Positions 1-7,380 of a stretch of 20,259 nt of DNA are shown piece by piece. Every line of letters starts with the position of its first letter. Position 1 is the first letter of the stretch. The notes beneath the pieces are model-generated. The model searched no databases and was not told the origin of the DNA. It saw only the letters and a program-made list of their open reading frames with translations. The position numbers and the translations under genes are program-made. Source of the DNA: Chryseobacterium sp. (GTDB lineage: Bacteria; Bacteroidota; Bacteroidia; Flavobacteriales; Weeksellaceae); contig JAGNPP010000008.1 of NCBI GenBank assembly GCA_017989575.1, positions 1 to 20,259 on the forward strand, given 5' to 3'.

Positions 1-54
1 TATGACAACCGTCCAAGTATGTTTATCGTAGGTATTGGTTATAACTTCAAATAA
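1..54 (+). CDS. C-terminal tail of an upstream gene, probably an outer-membrane beta-barrel protein (partial)
   Basis: The first 17 codons read as an open frame ending in TAA at 52-54, with the C-terminus SMFIVGIGYNFK. Alternating hydrophobic and aromatic residues ending in GxGYxF resemble the last strand of Bacteroidota outer-membrane proteins such as TonB-dependent receptors. The rest of the gene lies outside the window, so the family is an inference from a few residues. A strong terminator follows 20 bases later, which supports a true gene end. Confidence 0.5.
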   Translation, partial: YDNRPSMFIVGIGYNFK

Positions 55-74
55 TTAATCGAGAACAAAAAAGT

Positions 75-108
75 AAAAAGGCTGGAAAAATTAATTTCCA
101 GCCTTTTT
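75..108 (+). terminator. Intrinsic terminator with 14-bp stem
   Basis: Perfect inverted repeat: AAAAAGGCTGGAAA (75-88) pairs with 95-108 around a 6-base loop, and the right arm ends in a T run. It lies 20 bases after the stop of the upstream partial gene. The A-rich left flank could let it work in both directions. Confidence 0.9.
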
Positions 109-243
109 CATATATAGACCTTAAAAATTCACAAACTCAATTCTTTGTGAGAAATTGATTTTGTTTTACAAAAGTAAAGGCTATCACTCAATTTTCTTTT
201 AACAGAATAAATAAAAAACAGAACAATATTAATATGTTTTGTT

Positions 244-251
244 TATTTTTG
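244..251 (+). promoter_or_regulatory. Candidate -7 element (TATTTTTG) of the AraC-family gene
   Basis: Matches the Bacteroidota -7 consensus TAnnTTTG, 22 bases before the ATG at 274. No clear TTTG is seen at the -33 position, so this is a weak to moderate call. Confidence 0.45.
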
Positions 252-273
252 CTCCACAATAACATTAACTGGA

Positions 274-1120
274 ATGAAAGTTATTCTTGAACATATTTCT
301 CCGGATGAAAATAGCTCTTTTCGAGTTCTGCATATTAAGGATGTTCCCATCTCAGAACTCAACTGGAAGTATCACTATCATTCTGAGATTGAGATTGTTT
401 GCGTTCTACACGGCAAGGGAACCCGCCACGTGGGCTATCACAAAAGCCACTTCGAGGACGGTGCACTTGCATTAATTGGTTCTAATATTCCGCATTCTGG
501 ATTTGGACTCAATGCTACAGATCCGCATGAGGAAATCGTAATCCTATTCAAAGAGGAGATTCTATCTTTGCCCGATAGCGAGCCGGACAGCCATTCCATC
601 AAAAAACTTTTAGAAATTGCCAGATACGGCGTTCTTTTCTCATCCAAAGTGAAAAAAGAGATGATTCCTAAACTGAAAAAAATCGCAGAAACAGAAGGCT
701 ACGCAAGATATCTGTTACTTTTAGAGATTCTATTTGATCTTTCAAAAACGGAAGATTTTGAATTGATGAATACAGAAGTGATGCCTTACACGATTGTATC
801 CCGAAACAGAACTAGACTAGAAGCTGTTTTTACTTACGTGGAAAATGGCTATCAAAATGAAATCGATATTATTCAAGCAGCAGATCTAGCAAACCTAACG
901 AAGCCAGCATTCTGTAATTTCTTCAAAAAAGCCACTTCGCTTACTTTTGTAGAGTTTGTCAACAGATAACCGTATCGATAAGGCCTGCATTCTTCTTTCT
1001 CAAGAAAAAAGCATAGCAGAAAGCTGCTATGCTACGGGTTTTAATAATATTACTTATTTCAACAAAATCTTCAAAAAATACACCAGTACAACGCCTGGCC
1101 AATTTATCAGAAATCTATAA
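274..1120 (+). pseudogene. AraC-family transcriptional regulator, disrupted by a 1-base insertion
   Basis: Residues 1-231 are open from ATG 274 to TAA 967-969. The N-terminal half has a cupin-like sensor segment (YHYHSEIEIVCVLHGKG, roughly residues 33-49). The second half enters an AraC-type DNA-binding domain around residue 180. The stop falls between the two helix-turn-helix units. Dropping one A at 968/969 restores the frame, and translation then runs through RIDKACILLS, the second HTH (ATGFNNITYFNKIFKKY) and the TPGQFIRNL end to TAA at 1118-1120, giving about 281 residues, normal for the family. As written, the protein lacks the second HTH and probably binds DNA poorly. The site is not a homopolymer run or an obvious slippery sequence. 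It may be a real recent lesion or a sequencing error. The gene stands alone, convergent with the minus-strand gene ending at 1122. Confidence 0.85.
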
Positions 1121-1121
1121 A

Positions 1122-1409
1122 TTAGAAATTTCCGCTGTTTAGACTATTGTCAACTTTTTGTTTTTCAAATTCCGCTTTTTCTTTCTGAAGTTGCTTAAGT
1201 TCTTGCTTTATTTTGGCTTCTTTTATTGCATTTCCCTTACTAACATATCCCACAGAACCTCCAATGATTAATCCGATTCCTATACCGAATAGAATAGCCA
1301 TCAATGGAACAGGTTCAAAAAGTCTGATTACAGTAAAATTTTCATTAAAGTAAAAAAGAACAAACGCTAATAGTAATAATACGATTCCAGTAAATGTTAA
1401 ACTTTTCAT
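1122..1409 (-). CDS. Small two-helix membrane protein with charged C-terminal tail
   Basis: 95 residues from ATG (1407-1409). Two predicted membrane helices (about residues 5-22 and 35-57, the second rich in Gly and Ile) are followed by a highly charged, probably coiled-coil tail rich in Lys, Glu and Gln (about 60-88). I recognise no named family. The layout resembles small inner-membrane proteins with a cytoplasmic tail. It is the last gene of a minus-strand run with the M48 peptidase 33 bases upstream, so co-transcription is likely. Its stop is only 2 bases from the end of the reconstructed AraC gene, on the opposite strand. Confidence 0.75.
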   Translation of the reverse strand: MKSLTFTGIVLLLLAFVLFYFNENFTVIRLFEPVPLMAILFGIGIGLIIGGSVGYVSKGNAIKEAKIKQELKQLQKEKAEFEKQKVDNSLNSGNF

Positions 1410-1442
1410 CTCTATATTTTTTTAAAATACTAATATAAAGAA

Positions 1443-2249
1443 TTAAAGCTTACCTCCAGCTGCTTTGTAATATTCCAACGCTTTTGGCATATTGGCATTC
1501 AAATCCGAGATTCTATTTTGCGGATTGGGGTGTGTCGATAGAAATTCTGGTGCTCTGTTACCAGTAGAAGCCGCTTCCATTCTTTGCCAGAATGAAGTAG
1601 ACGTTCTAGGGTCATATCCTGCCATTGCCATCAGATAAAGTCCCATTTGATCTGCTTCCAACTCTTGTTTTCTTCCATAAGAAAGTAAACCAACCTGAGC
1701 ACCATAAGGATAGAGCTGCTTCACAACACCAAGCAATTTTGAATTACCAGATGCGCCTCCAAGAGCTGCGCTACCATATTCCGCCAGCATTGCTTGTGAT
1801 ATTCGTTCGTTTCCGTGACCTGCAAGAGCGTGCGAAACTTCGTGTCCCATCACCACAGCAACACCGTTTTCATCTTTACAAACGGGCAAAATACCTGTGT
1901 AGAAAGCTACTTTTCCGCCAGGCATACACCAAGCATTCAATTGCTTATCTTCAATTAGATTGAATTCCCAGCTGTAATTTGCCAAGTCAGATTCTCTACC
2001 AATTGATTTATAATAAGCGTAAGCAGCATTTTTAATTTTTCCGCCCACGTTTTTCACTCTATTTGCATCCGCTGTTCCTGTGACTACTTTGCCACTTGAA
2101 AGTGCTTTTCTGTACTCGCCAGACGCGGCAGTTGCGATTTCTGCATTATTAGCAAATTGAATGGATGACCTTCCTGTAACAGGATTGGTAACGCAAGCCG
2201 TAATTCCCAGACCAGCTAATAATAATGTTGAAATTTTTAGAATTTTCAT
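1443..2249 (-). CDS. M48-family metallopeptidase, lipoprotein
   Basis: 268 residues. A lipoprotein signal ends in the lipobox GITAC, so Cys19 is the likely lipidated residue. The zinc protease motif HEVSH (His136, Glu137, His140) sits in GHEVSHALAGHGNE, and the ELEAD segment at residues 196-200 should supply the third zinc ligand. The AGYDP motif and the STHPNP C-terminal motif match the periplasmic M48 branch (BepA/LoiP/Oma1-like), whose members degrade or chaperone misassembled outer-membrane proteins. The length is usual for the short form without TPR repeats. The leader and lipobox place it in the periplasm, membrane anchored. The thiL gene is 51 bases upstream and the small membrane protein 33 bases downstream. 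Confidence 0.93.
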   Translation of the reverse strand: MKILKISTLLLAGLGITACVTNPVTGRSSIQFANNAEIATAASGEYRKALSSGKVVTGTADANRVKNVGGKIKNAAYAYYKSIGRESDLANYSWEFNLIEDKQLNAWCMPGGKVAFYTGILPVCKDENGVAVVMGHEVSHALAGHGNERISQAMLAEYGSAALGGASGNSKLLGVVKQLYPYGAQVGLLSYGRKQELEADQMGLYLMAMAGYDPRTSTSFWQRMEAASTGNRAPEFLSTHPNPQNRISDLNANMPKALEYYKAAGGKL

Positions 2250-2300
2250 CGTTTTTATATTTTAAATATTATTTGTGTTTTACAAGTTCTATTCCAAAGA

Positions 2301-3356
2301 TTATTCTTTGTTTAGGAATGCATCCCAACCTTGTGCTGTCAAAGGAATCAATTGATTGGAACCTCTCGCAATCAGGAAGTTTCCGGCATTGGTTTCAGTT
2401 GCGTGACCTATGATGGTAAAGTCTGGATGATTCTTGATCTTATCAAAATCCGAAGATGAAATGGTAAACAATAATTCATAATCTTCGCCACCGTTTAGGG
2501 CCGCCATTGCAGGATTAAGATTCAATTCATCTGCTGTGTGAATCATAGTTTCGTCCATTGGTAATTTCTCTTCATAAACATTGAAACCAACTTTTGATTG
2601 ATCCGACAAATGAAGAACTTCCGAAGCCAAACCGTCAGAAACATCAATCATAGACGTTGGCAAAATATCCAATTCTTCTAATTTTTTCTTGATGTCTGTT
2701 CTTGCTTCAGGTTTCAATTGTCTTTCGAGGATGTAATCGAAACCTTCCATTTCTGGTTGCATATTTGGATTTGCCAGAAAAACCGAATGTTCTCTTTCCA
2801 AAATTTGTAATCCAAGATAAGCGCCTCCCAAATCTCCAGTAACAACCAAAAGGTCATTTGGTTTTGCCCCACTTCTTTTGACAATATTCACTTCTTTTTC
2901 AAGTCCTATGGCTGTGACGCTTATCACTAAACCAGCGTTGGAACTTGTTGTGTCTCCGCCAATTAAGTCAACTTTGTATCTTGTGCAAGCCAAAGATATT
3001 CCATCATAAATTTCCTCCAAGGCTTCCACAGGAAAACGACTGGAAACCGCCACGGAAACTAAGATTTGAGTTGGTGTTGCATTCATAGCTGCAATATCGC
3101 TGAGGTTCACCACAACGGCTTTGTAACCCAAATGTTTCAATGGAACATAGCCCAAATTGAAATGAATCCCTTCCGCCAGCATATCCGTTGAAACAACAAC
3201 TTTTTGACCTTCTGCATCAATAATTGCAGCATCGTCGCCGATGGAAAGTTTTGTAGAATTCTGAACAATCGGGAAATTTTCCGTCAAATGTTTTATCAAG
3301 CCAAATTCTCCAAGTTTGGAAATGGGCGTGAGTTCTTGTGATTTATCTTCGAGCAT
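2301..3356 (-). CDS. thiL: Thiamine-monophosphate kinase
   Basis: 351 residues from ATG (3354-3356). ThiL phosphorylates thiamine monophosphate to thiamine pyrophosphate using ATP, the last step of thiamine cofactor synthesis, in the cytoplasm. Diagnostic features: GEFGLIKHL near the N-terminus, the metal/nucleotide motif SIGDDAAII (about residues 39-47), VVSTDMLAEGIHF, NLSDIAAM, GGDTTSS, VTGDLGGAYLGL, MIDVSDGLASE and NGGEDYELLF. All are in the usual order for the AIR-synthase/ThiL fold, and the length is normal for Bacteroidota. No other thiamine genes lie nearby, so it stands apart from the thi cluster, which is common. A 7-bp-period repeat region separates it from the thioesterase gene upstream. 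Confidence 0.97.
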   Translation of the reverse strand: MLEDKSQELTPISKLGEFGLIKHLTENFPIVQNSTKLSIGDDAAIIDAEGQKVVVSTDMLAEGIHFNLGYVPLKHLGYKAVVVNLSDIAAMNATPTQILVSVAVSSRFPVEALEEIYDGISLACTRYKVDLIGGDTTSSNAGLVISVTAIGLEKEVNIVKRSGAKPNDLLVVTGDLGGAYLGLQILEREHSVFLANPNMQPEMEGFDYILERQLKPEARTDIKKKLEELDILPTSMIDVSDGLASEVLHLSDQSKVGFNVYEEKLPMDETMIHTADELNLNPAMAALNGGEDYELLFTISSSDFDKIKNHPDFTIIGHATETNAGNFLIARGSNQLIPLTAQGWDAFLNKE

Positions 3357-3360
3357 TTTT

Positions 3361-3444
3361 ATAAATGATAATTGATTAGTGGTAATTGATTAATGACAAA
3401 CGAAAAAATAATCTTGTATCGATTATCATCAATCATTTATTTAA
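3361..3444. repeat. Degenerate 7-bp-period array with palindromic organisation
   Basis: Six head-to-tail heptads begin at 3361, for example ATAAATG then ATAATTG (consensus ATAATTG), and run to 3402. After a short spacer, heptads of roughly complementary sense (such as TATCATC and AATCATT) occupy 3417-3437. The two outer arms (3361-3376 and 3425-3440) pair over about 13 of 16 bases. The right arm overlaps the stop codon of the thioesterase gene (3437-3439) and the left end sits 4 bases from the thiL start codon. A second locus at 17830-17899 shares the identical 16-base arm ATAAATGATAATTGAT. Confidence 0.7.
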
Positions 3445-3931
3445 ATATATCCGGACTGATATTCTCCGGTCGGAAAGGCAAAGTTTTTAGGAAATCTCTT
3501 GTGATGATATTCACATTTTCAGATTTGAATTCGTTCATTACCAAAATAATATCTTCTGGCGGCGTTGTGATTTTTCTTAGCATAATATCAATCCAAACGC
3601 CGGTTGCTTCTGCTGTTGCACAATGCGTTCCGTCTGGAAGATAAAACTTGTGAACAAACTGATAGATAGAACCATCTTCCGAAATCGAAGCGACCTCCAA
3701 ACCCACAAAAACCGTCTGGTCTGCATATATTTCTCTAAAAAAAGAATATTTCTCGTGCATCATCACAGGACCAACGCCCCAACGATTGAGTTGCGTCAAA
3801 CCGATTTTGTTTTTGTTGAGAAAAGCCATCCTCGTTTGCGAACAATAGTCAACGTAAGTGGAATTTCCCAAATGACGGTTGGCGTCGATATCGCTCCATC
3901 TCACTTCAAATTTATGATAATATACAGACAT
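3437..3931 (-). CDS. Acyl-CoA thioesterase, 4HBT hotdog-fold family
   Basis: 164 residues. The frame is open up to a TTG at 3955, but ATG 3929-3931 is preferred: an AGGAAA-type ribosome site precedes it, and the TTG lies inside a TAATTTTG promoter-like element. The motif RWSDIDANRHLGNSTYVDYCSQTRMAFL-like segment (residues 10-37; Asp15, Asn18 and His19 in DIDANRHLGN) is the hallmark of the YbgC/4HBT thioesterases, which hydrolyse acyl-CoA or acyl-ACP. The pairing GxYQFVHKFY and TCATAEATGVWID-type strands complete the hotdog. Substrate cannot be told from sequence. It heads a possible minus-strand run with thiL, the M48 peptidase and the membrane protein. Confidence 0.9.
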   Translation of the reverse strand: MSVYYHKFEVRWSDIDANRHLGNSTYVDYCSQTRMAFLNKNKIGLTQLNRWGVGPVMMHEKYSFFREIYADQTVFVGLEVASISEDGSIYQFVHKFYLPDGTHCATAEATGVWIDIMLRKITTPPEDIILVMNEFKSENVNIITRDFLKTLPFRPENISPDIFK

Positions 3932-3952
3932 ATTTCCTATTTTAATATTCTT

Positions 3953-3960
3953 CAAAATTA
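3953..3960 (-). promoter_or_regulatory. Candidate -7 element of the thioesterase gene
   Basis: On the minus strand this reads TAATTTTG, a full match to TAnnTTTG, 21 bases before the ATG at 3931. It argues against translation from TTG 3955, which lies within it. Confidence 0.55.
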
Positions 3961-4019
3961 ACCATTTGAGGCGGATTTTAAAAATGTAATTTTGTGCATC
4001 GAATATCTTTTAAAAGGAT

Positions 4020-4179
4020 AACCACAAATCGAAGATTCGACGGAGTCAAAAGACACAAAAGATTTTGAGGTTTTAGGATTTTTAAAAGAGCAAAAAAGCA
4101 AACTGTCAAAACATTTCTCTTTTTTGTTCTTTTGAAATTTCACTTTTTTCCAAGTCATTCTTTTGTGACTTTTGTGGTT
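4020..4179. repeat. Nested inverted-repeat element with AACCACAAA ends
   Basis: The outer ends AACCACAAA (4020-4028) and TTTGTGGTT (4171-4179) are exact inverted copies. A second layer pairs ACACAAAAG (4053-4061 region) with CTTTTGTGACT (4160-4170). An inner stem pairs 4084-4098 with 4119-4133 over 14 of 15 bases (AAAAGAGCAAAAAAG on the left). The 160-bp element fills the gap between two divergent genes. Its architecture resembles the AACCACATAG elements at 14447 and 15869, with a different terminal word. No TnpA-like ORF is inside. Confidence 0.65.
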
Positions 4180-4222
4180 GAAAATTATAATGTTAAATAC
4201 TAGTTTTTAGAAATTAAAATTA

Positions 4223-5434
4223 ATGTCAAAAAAGAAAAGAATAATCATCATAGGTGGAGGCGCAGCTGGTTTTTTCGCAGCGGCAAATCTTGATGAGAAC
4301 AAATATTACGTGACGATCCTCGAGCAAAACTCTGATGTTTTGCAGAAAGTCAAGATCTCTGGAGGCGGACGATGCAATGTGACGCAAGCGTGTTTTGATC
4401 CAAGGGAATTAGTGAATTTCTATCCAAGAGGAAATCGAGAATTGCTAAGCGTTTTCACGAAGTTTCAACCGCGCGACACGATGGATTGGTTCGAAACCAG
4501 AAATGTTCCTTTGAAGATTGAAAAAGACAATAGGGTTTTCCCAACCACAGATTCTTCGCAAAGCATCATCAATGCGATGACAGATGAAGTCCGCAATAAA
4601 AACTTCGAAGTCAAAACGCAGGTTTCTGTTTATGAGATTATTAAAGAGAACGAAACTTATTTAATCAAAACAAAACAAGGTGATTTCACAGCGGACATTG
4701 TGATTTATACGACTGGAAGTTCTCCAAAATCCGTAAAATTAATTCAAAATCTTGGGCACAAAATTGTGGAGGCGGTTCCTTCACTTTTTACTTTTAATAT
4801 TAAGGATGATTTGCTGAAAGATCTTCCGGGAACAAGTTTTGAGAACGCGGAAGTCAGCATTCCTAGTTTGAAGACGGAAGAATCTGGTCCACTTCTCATC
4901 ACACATTGGGGACTTTCTGGGCCGGCTGTTTTGAAAATTTCGGCTTGGGAAGCGAGAAATCTGGCGAAGTTGAAATATAATTTTGAGATCGAGGTGAATT
5001 TCATTTCGAAACCAATTTCTGAAGCCGAAGAAGAATTGAAGGAATTCAAAAACAGCAATCCGAAAAGGTCTATTGAGAAATCAAAAATATTTGATGTGAC
5101 CAATCGTTTTTGGAATAAGATTCTTGAAATTAATCACATTAATCCCGAAAAACAGATCGCTAATATCACGAAAAAAGAATTAGATTTGATTCTAGAAAAT
5201 CTATGTGCGAAAAAATTAAAAGTCACAGGAAAATCGACTTTCAAAGATGAATTTGTGACGGCTGGTGGCGTAGATTTGAAGGAAATTAACTTTAAAAATA
5301 TGGCTTCAAAAATCCTTCCTGATTTCTACATCGCTGGCGAAGTTCTTGATATAGATGCGGTTACAGGTGGTTTTAATTTTCAGGCTTGCTGGAGTGAAGG
5401 CTGGTTGATTTCGCAACATCTTAATACATTATAA
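4223..5434 (+). CDS. FAD-dependent oxidoreductase, HI0933/YhiN (BaiN-like) family
   Basis: 403 residues from ATG 4223. The N-terminal dinucleotide-binding motif IIIGGGAAG (about residues 8-16) binds FAD. The family-specific KISGGGRCNVT follows (about 45-55), and the C-terminal block VTAGGVDL...FYIAGEVLDIDAVTGGFNFQACWSEG is the signature of HI0933-like flavoproteins. A middle insert domain (about 190-330) is usual. Members are soluble flavoproteins. One clostridial relative is reported to act in bile-acid metabolism, but most have no known substrate, so only the cofactor and fold can be stated. It is divergent from the thioesterase across the AACCACAAA element. The lipoprotein that follows begins 51 bases on and has its own promoter-like element. 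Confidence 0.93.
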   Translation: MSKKKRIIIIGGGAAGFFAAANLDENKYYVTILEQNSDVLQKVKISGGGRCNVTQACFDPRELVNFYPRGNRELLSVFTKFQPRDTMDWFETRNVPLKIEKDNRVFPTTDSSQSIINAMTDEVRNKNFEVKTQVSVYEIIKENETYLIKTKQGDFTADIVIYTTGSSPKSVKLIQNLGHKIVEAVPSLFTFNIKDDLLKDLPGTSFENAEVSIPSLKTEESGPLLITHWGLSGPAVLKISAWEARNLAKLKYNFEIEVNFISKPISEAEEELKEFKNSNPKRSIEKSKIFDVTNRFWNKILEINHINPEKQIANITKKELDLILENLCAKKLKVTGKSTFKDEFVTAGGVDLKEINFKNMASKILPDFYIAGEVLDIDAVTGGFNFQACWSEGWLISQHLNTL

Positions 5435-5448
5435 ATAAAATCTTTTGT

Positions 5449-5456
5449 TAACTTTG
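5449..5456 (+). promoter_or_regulatory. Candidate -7 element (TAACTTTG)
   Basis: Full match to TAnnTTTG, 29 bases before the ATG at 5486. Suggests the small lipoprotein and the genes after it form a unit separate from the flavoprotein. No convincing -33 TTTG was seen. Confidence 0.5.
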
Positions 5457-5485
5457 ACAAAATAATTTAATTATCCTAAAGTAAA

Positions 5486-5818
5486 ATGAAATTCTCAAAA
5501 AATATTACCAAAGTTCTAGTTTTGTCATTGTTCTTCATCCTCGCTTCTTGCCAGACGAGAGTAGTTTCGGCTTCGAAACCGATGCAAGATAACTCGCTGG
5601 ATCTTTATAAAACTTACACCATCCAAACCAAAGATGCAAAATCTCAAAAAGTGGAAGTTTTGAAAGTAGATGCCACAAAAATCTACGGGAAAAACAAAGC
5701 TGGAGAAATGGTAGAAATTGAGAAAAGCGAAGTTCGGGAAATCAAAAAGCCAGACTATTTGGTTTCTGCGATTATCGGTATTGCAGCGATTGCGGCAGTT
5801 ATTTTTATTCCGATTTAA
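5486..5818 (+). CDS. Small lipoprotein with C-terminal hydrophobic helix
   Basis: 110 residues. A signal peptide ends in the lipobox FILASC, with Cys22 the likely lipidated residue. The middle (about residues 40-85) is a short beta-rich stretch, YTIQTKDAKSQKVEVLKVDATKIYG-like, with many Lys and Glu. The last ~18 residues (AIIGIAAIAAVIFIPI) form a hydrophobic helix. I do not recognise a named family. The same plan (lipobox, 'K-x-V-x-V' strand pair mentioning a target molecule, terminal Ala/Ile/Gly helix) recurs in the lipoprotein at 12352-12852, so the two may be distant paralogs. The DUF2306 gene starts 9 bases after its stop, suggesting co-transcription. Confidence 0.8.
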   Translation: MKFSKNITKVLVLSLFFILASCQTRVVSASKPMQDNSLDLYKTYTIQTKDAKSQKVEVLKVDATKIYGKNKAGEMVEIEKSEVREIKKPDYLVSAIIGIAAIAAVIFIPI

Positions 5819-5827
5819 TCAAGAGCA

Positions 5828-6463
5828 ATGCTCGGTTTTATCAAGTCCAGAGGTTTAATGGTAAGAGCGATTCTCGCTATTATTTTTCTATACTTTTTTG
5901 GATTGATGCTGAAAATTACATTAGACTACGTTCCCGTGAGTTCTAATGTGAGTTTTCTGATGATAAAACAAACGGAAGTCACTTCCCGACCGGAATATCT
6001 CCCCATTTTTTACGTACACGTTTACAGCAGTATTTTCGCTTTGATGGCAGGATTTATTGCTGTTTTTTTTGATAAGAACTTAAAATATCTGCATCGGTTT
6101 TCCGGGCGGATTTATGTTTTTATTACATTGCTTTTTTCTTCATTATCAGGAGTTTATATCGGTGTTTTTGCTAATGGCGGATTGCTGGCAAAAGTATCAT
6201 TTGTTTTGCTCGGAATGCTTTGGTTTTACACGACTTACAAATCTTACACAGAAATCCGAAAGCGGAATATTCAACAACATCAATTTTGGATGTGGCGCAG
6301 TTACGCGTTGGCGGTTTCTGCAATTACTTTGCGGATGTGGAAGGTAATTTTAGTATATTTATTCCATCCCAATCCGATGGACGTTTACCAAATCATTGCG
6401 TGGCTTGGGTGGGTTCCCAACTTATTGTTAGTGGAATTTTTAATCAAAAAACAAAAACGATGA
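5828..6463 (+). CDS. DUF2306-family multi-pass membrane protein
   Basis: 211 residues with an AAGAG ribosome site just before ATG 5828. Five to six hydrophobic helices are visible (about residues 12-30, 58-80, 92-112, 118-136, 155-175, 188-203). Family features are YVHVYSSIFALMAGFIAVF, the conserved HRFSGRIYV, and RNIQQHQFWMWRSYALAVSAITLRMWK, whose His residues are typical of DUF2306 and might ligand heme or metal. The biochemical role of the family is unknown. Its TGA stop overlaps the ATG of the YARHG lipoprotein (ATGA, 6460-6463), implying translational coupling. Confidence 0.88.
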   Translation: MLGFIKSRGLMVRAILAIIFLYFFGLMLKITLDYVPVSSNVSFLMIKQTEVTSRPEYLPIFYVHVYSSIFALMAGFIAVFFDKNLKYLHRFSGRIYVFITLLFSSLSGVYIGVFANGGLLAKVSFVLLGMLWFYTTYKSYTEIRKRNIQQHQFWMWRSYALAVSAITLRMWKVILVYLFHPNPMDVYQIIAWLGWVPNLLLVEFLIKKQKR

Positions 6464-7380
6464 AAAACATTAATCTAATTTTCGCAAGTCTGATTTTGGC
6501 TGTTGCATTCATTTCTTGTAAAAAAGAAGAGATAATAAACGAAGTGACCAAAACCGATTCTGTAGCTTCCAAAAAAGAAGTGGAACAGGAATTCCATAAA
6601 GAATGGTACGGCATCTACACCGGCGATTTTAATACAAAACCTACGTCAACGGAATATGGTAACGAAATCACAGAGTACAAAAAAATTTCTGTGAAAATCA
6701 ACCGAATCACCAAAGACAGTGTTTACGGCTACTCCGTTGTGAATGGGAATCAAAGACCTTTCAGAGGTATTCTAAATGAAAACACTGTAGGATTTGTTCT
6801 TGATGAACCTGGAAATGACAAATCTGATGGAAGATTCCAGTTGAAATTGAAACAAGATAGCTTGATTGGAGATTGGATTGCGTTTAACAAATCATCGGTC
6901 AAATCGCCGGAAAAAACTTTGAAACTGACAAGGAAAGAGTTTGCTTACAATCCGAATTTTATGCTTTCAAAATATATTTCTGATGATTATGAAAATCCCG
7001 TGGATTGGAATGATGGAAAAGCGAAGAAAAATACTTACGTGAACAATGAAGGCGAAACCGAAGTGTCCGAACTTGTTTTTTACAGAAGTGCATCCGATAA
7101 TGTTTTTAAAATCAATGCATCCAAACAAGAGCTGACCGAGAAAGATTTGAAAAACCTTAGAAAACTGGATCTTCAAATTATCAGAAATACGGTCTTTGCC
7201 CGTCACGGTTATTCATTTAAAAAAGAAACCTACCGAAACTTTTTTGAAAATGCCGATTGGTATGTTCCGGTTTCGAACAATGTAGATGCAGACTTGACGC
7301 CACTTGAAAAAGAGAATGTTGCTCTGCTAGCTCGTTTCGAAAAGTATGCGGAAGACCATTATGATACTTTTGGGCGGTAA
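6460..7380 (+). CDS. YARHG-domain lipoprotein, predicted surface-exposed
   Basis: 306 residues. The open frame extends further upstream, but that part lies inside the DUF2306 gene. The ATG at 6460 is followed at once by a lipoprotein signal, MKNINLIFASLILAVAFISC, with lipidated Cys20. The residues after Cys are KKEE, which fits the lipoprotein export signal described in Capnocytophaga (K followed by two acidic residues at +3 to +5), so surface exposure is likely. Residues ~30-180 are an unrecognised beta-rich region. A YARHG domain lies at about residues 235-285 (IIRNTVFARHGYSF, with A247-R248-H249-G250, then FFENADWYVP). YARHG domains are found in extracellular parts of bacterial proteins and have no established activity. 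Translationally coupled to DUF2306. The last 22 bases overlap the convergent DUF2809 gene. Confidence 0.9.
   Translation: MKNINLIFASLILAVAFISCKKEEIINEVTKTDSVASKKEVEQEFHKEWYGIYTGDFNTKPTSTEYGNEITEYKKISVKINRITKDSVYGYSVVNGNQRPFRGILNENTVGFVLDEPGNDKSDGRFQLKLKQDSLIGDWIAFNKSSVKSPEKTLKLTRKEFAYNPNFMLSKYISDDYENPVDWNDGKAKKNTYVNNEGETEVSELVFYRSASDNVFKINASKQELTEKDLKNLRKLDLQIIRNTVFARHGYSFKKETYRNFFENADWYVPVSNNVDADLTPLEKENVALLARFEKYAEDHYDTFGR

Noticed and set aside
121..180. Hairpin upstream of the AraC gene (TCAATTCT / AGAAATTGA)
   Set aside because: The pairing needs a bulge in AT-rich sequence and has no T tract; could be chance.
961..975. Programmed ribosomal frameshift in the AraC gene
   Set aside because: No slippery heptamer or downstream pseudoknot at the site, and the family is not known for frameshifting.
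3958..4158. 66-residue minus-strand ORF
   Set aside because: Lies inside the nested palindrome element, low-complexity Lys/Ser composition, and no ribosome site; best explained by the repeat.
6220..6459. Upstream extension of the YARHG lipoprotein frame
   Set aside because: It overlaps the DUF2306 coding sequence in another frame, and a clear lipoprotein signal starts at 6460.
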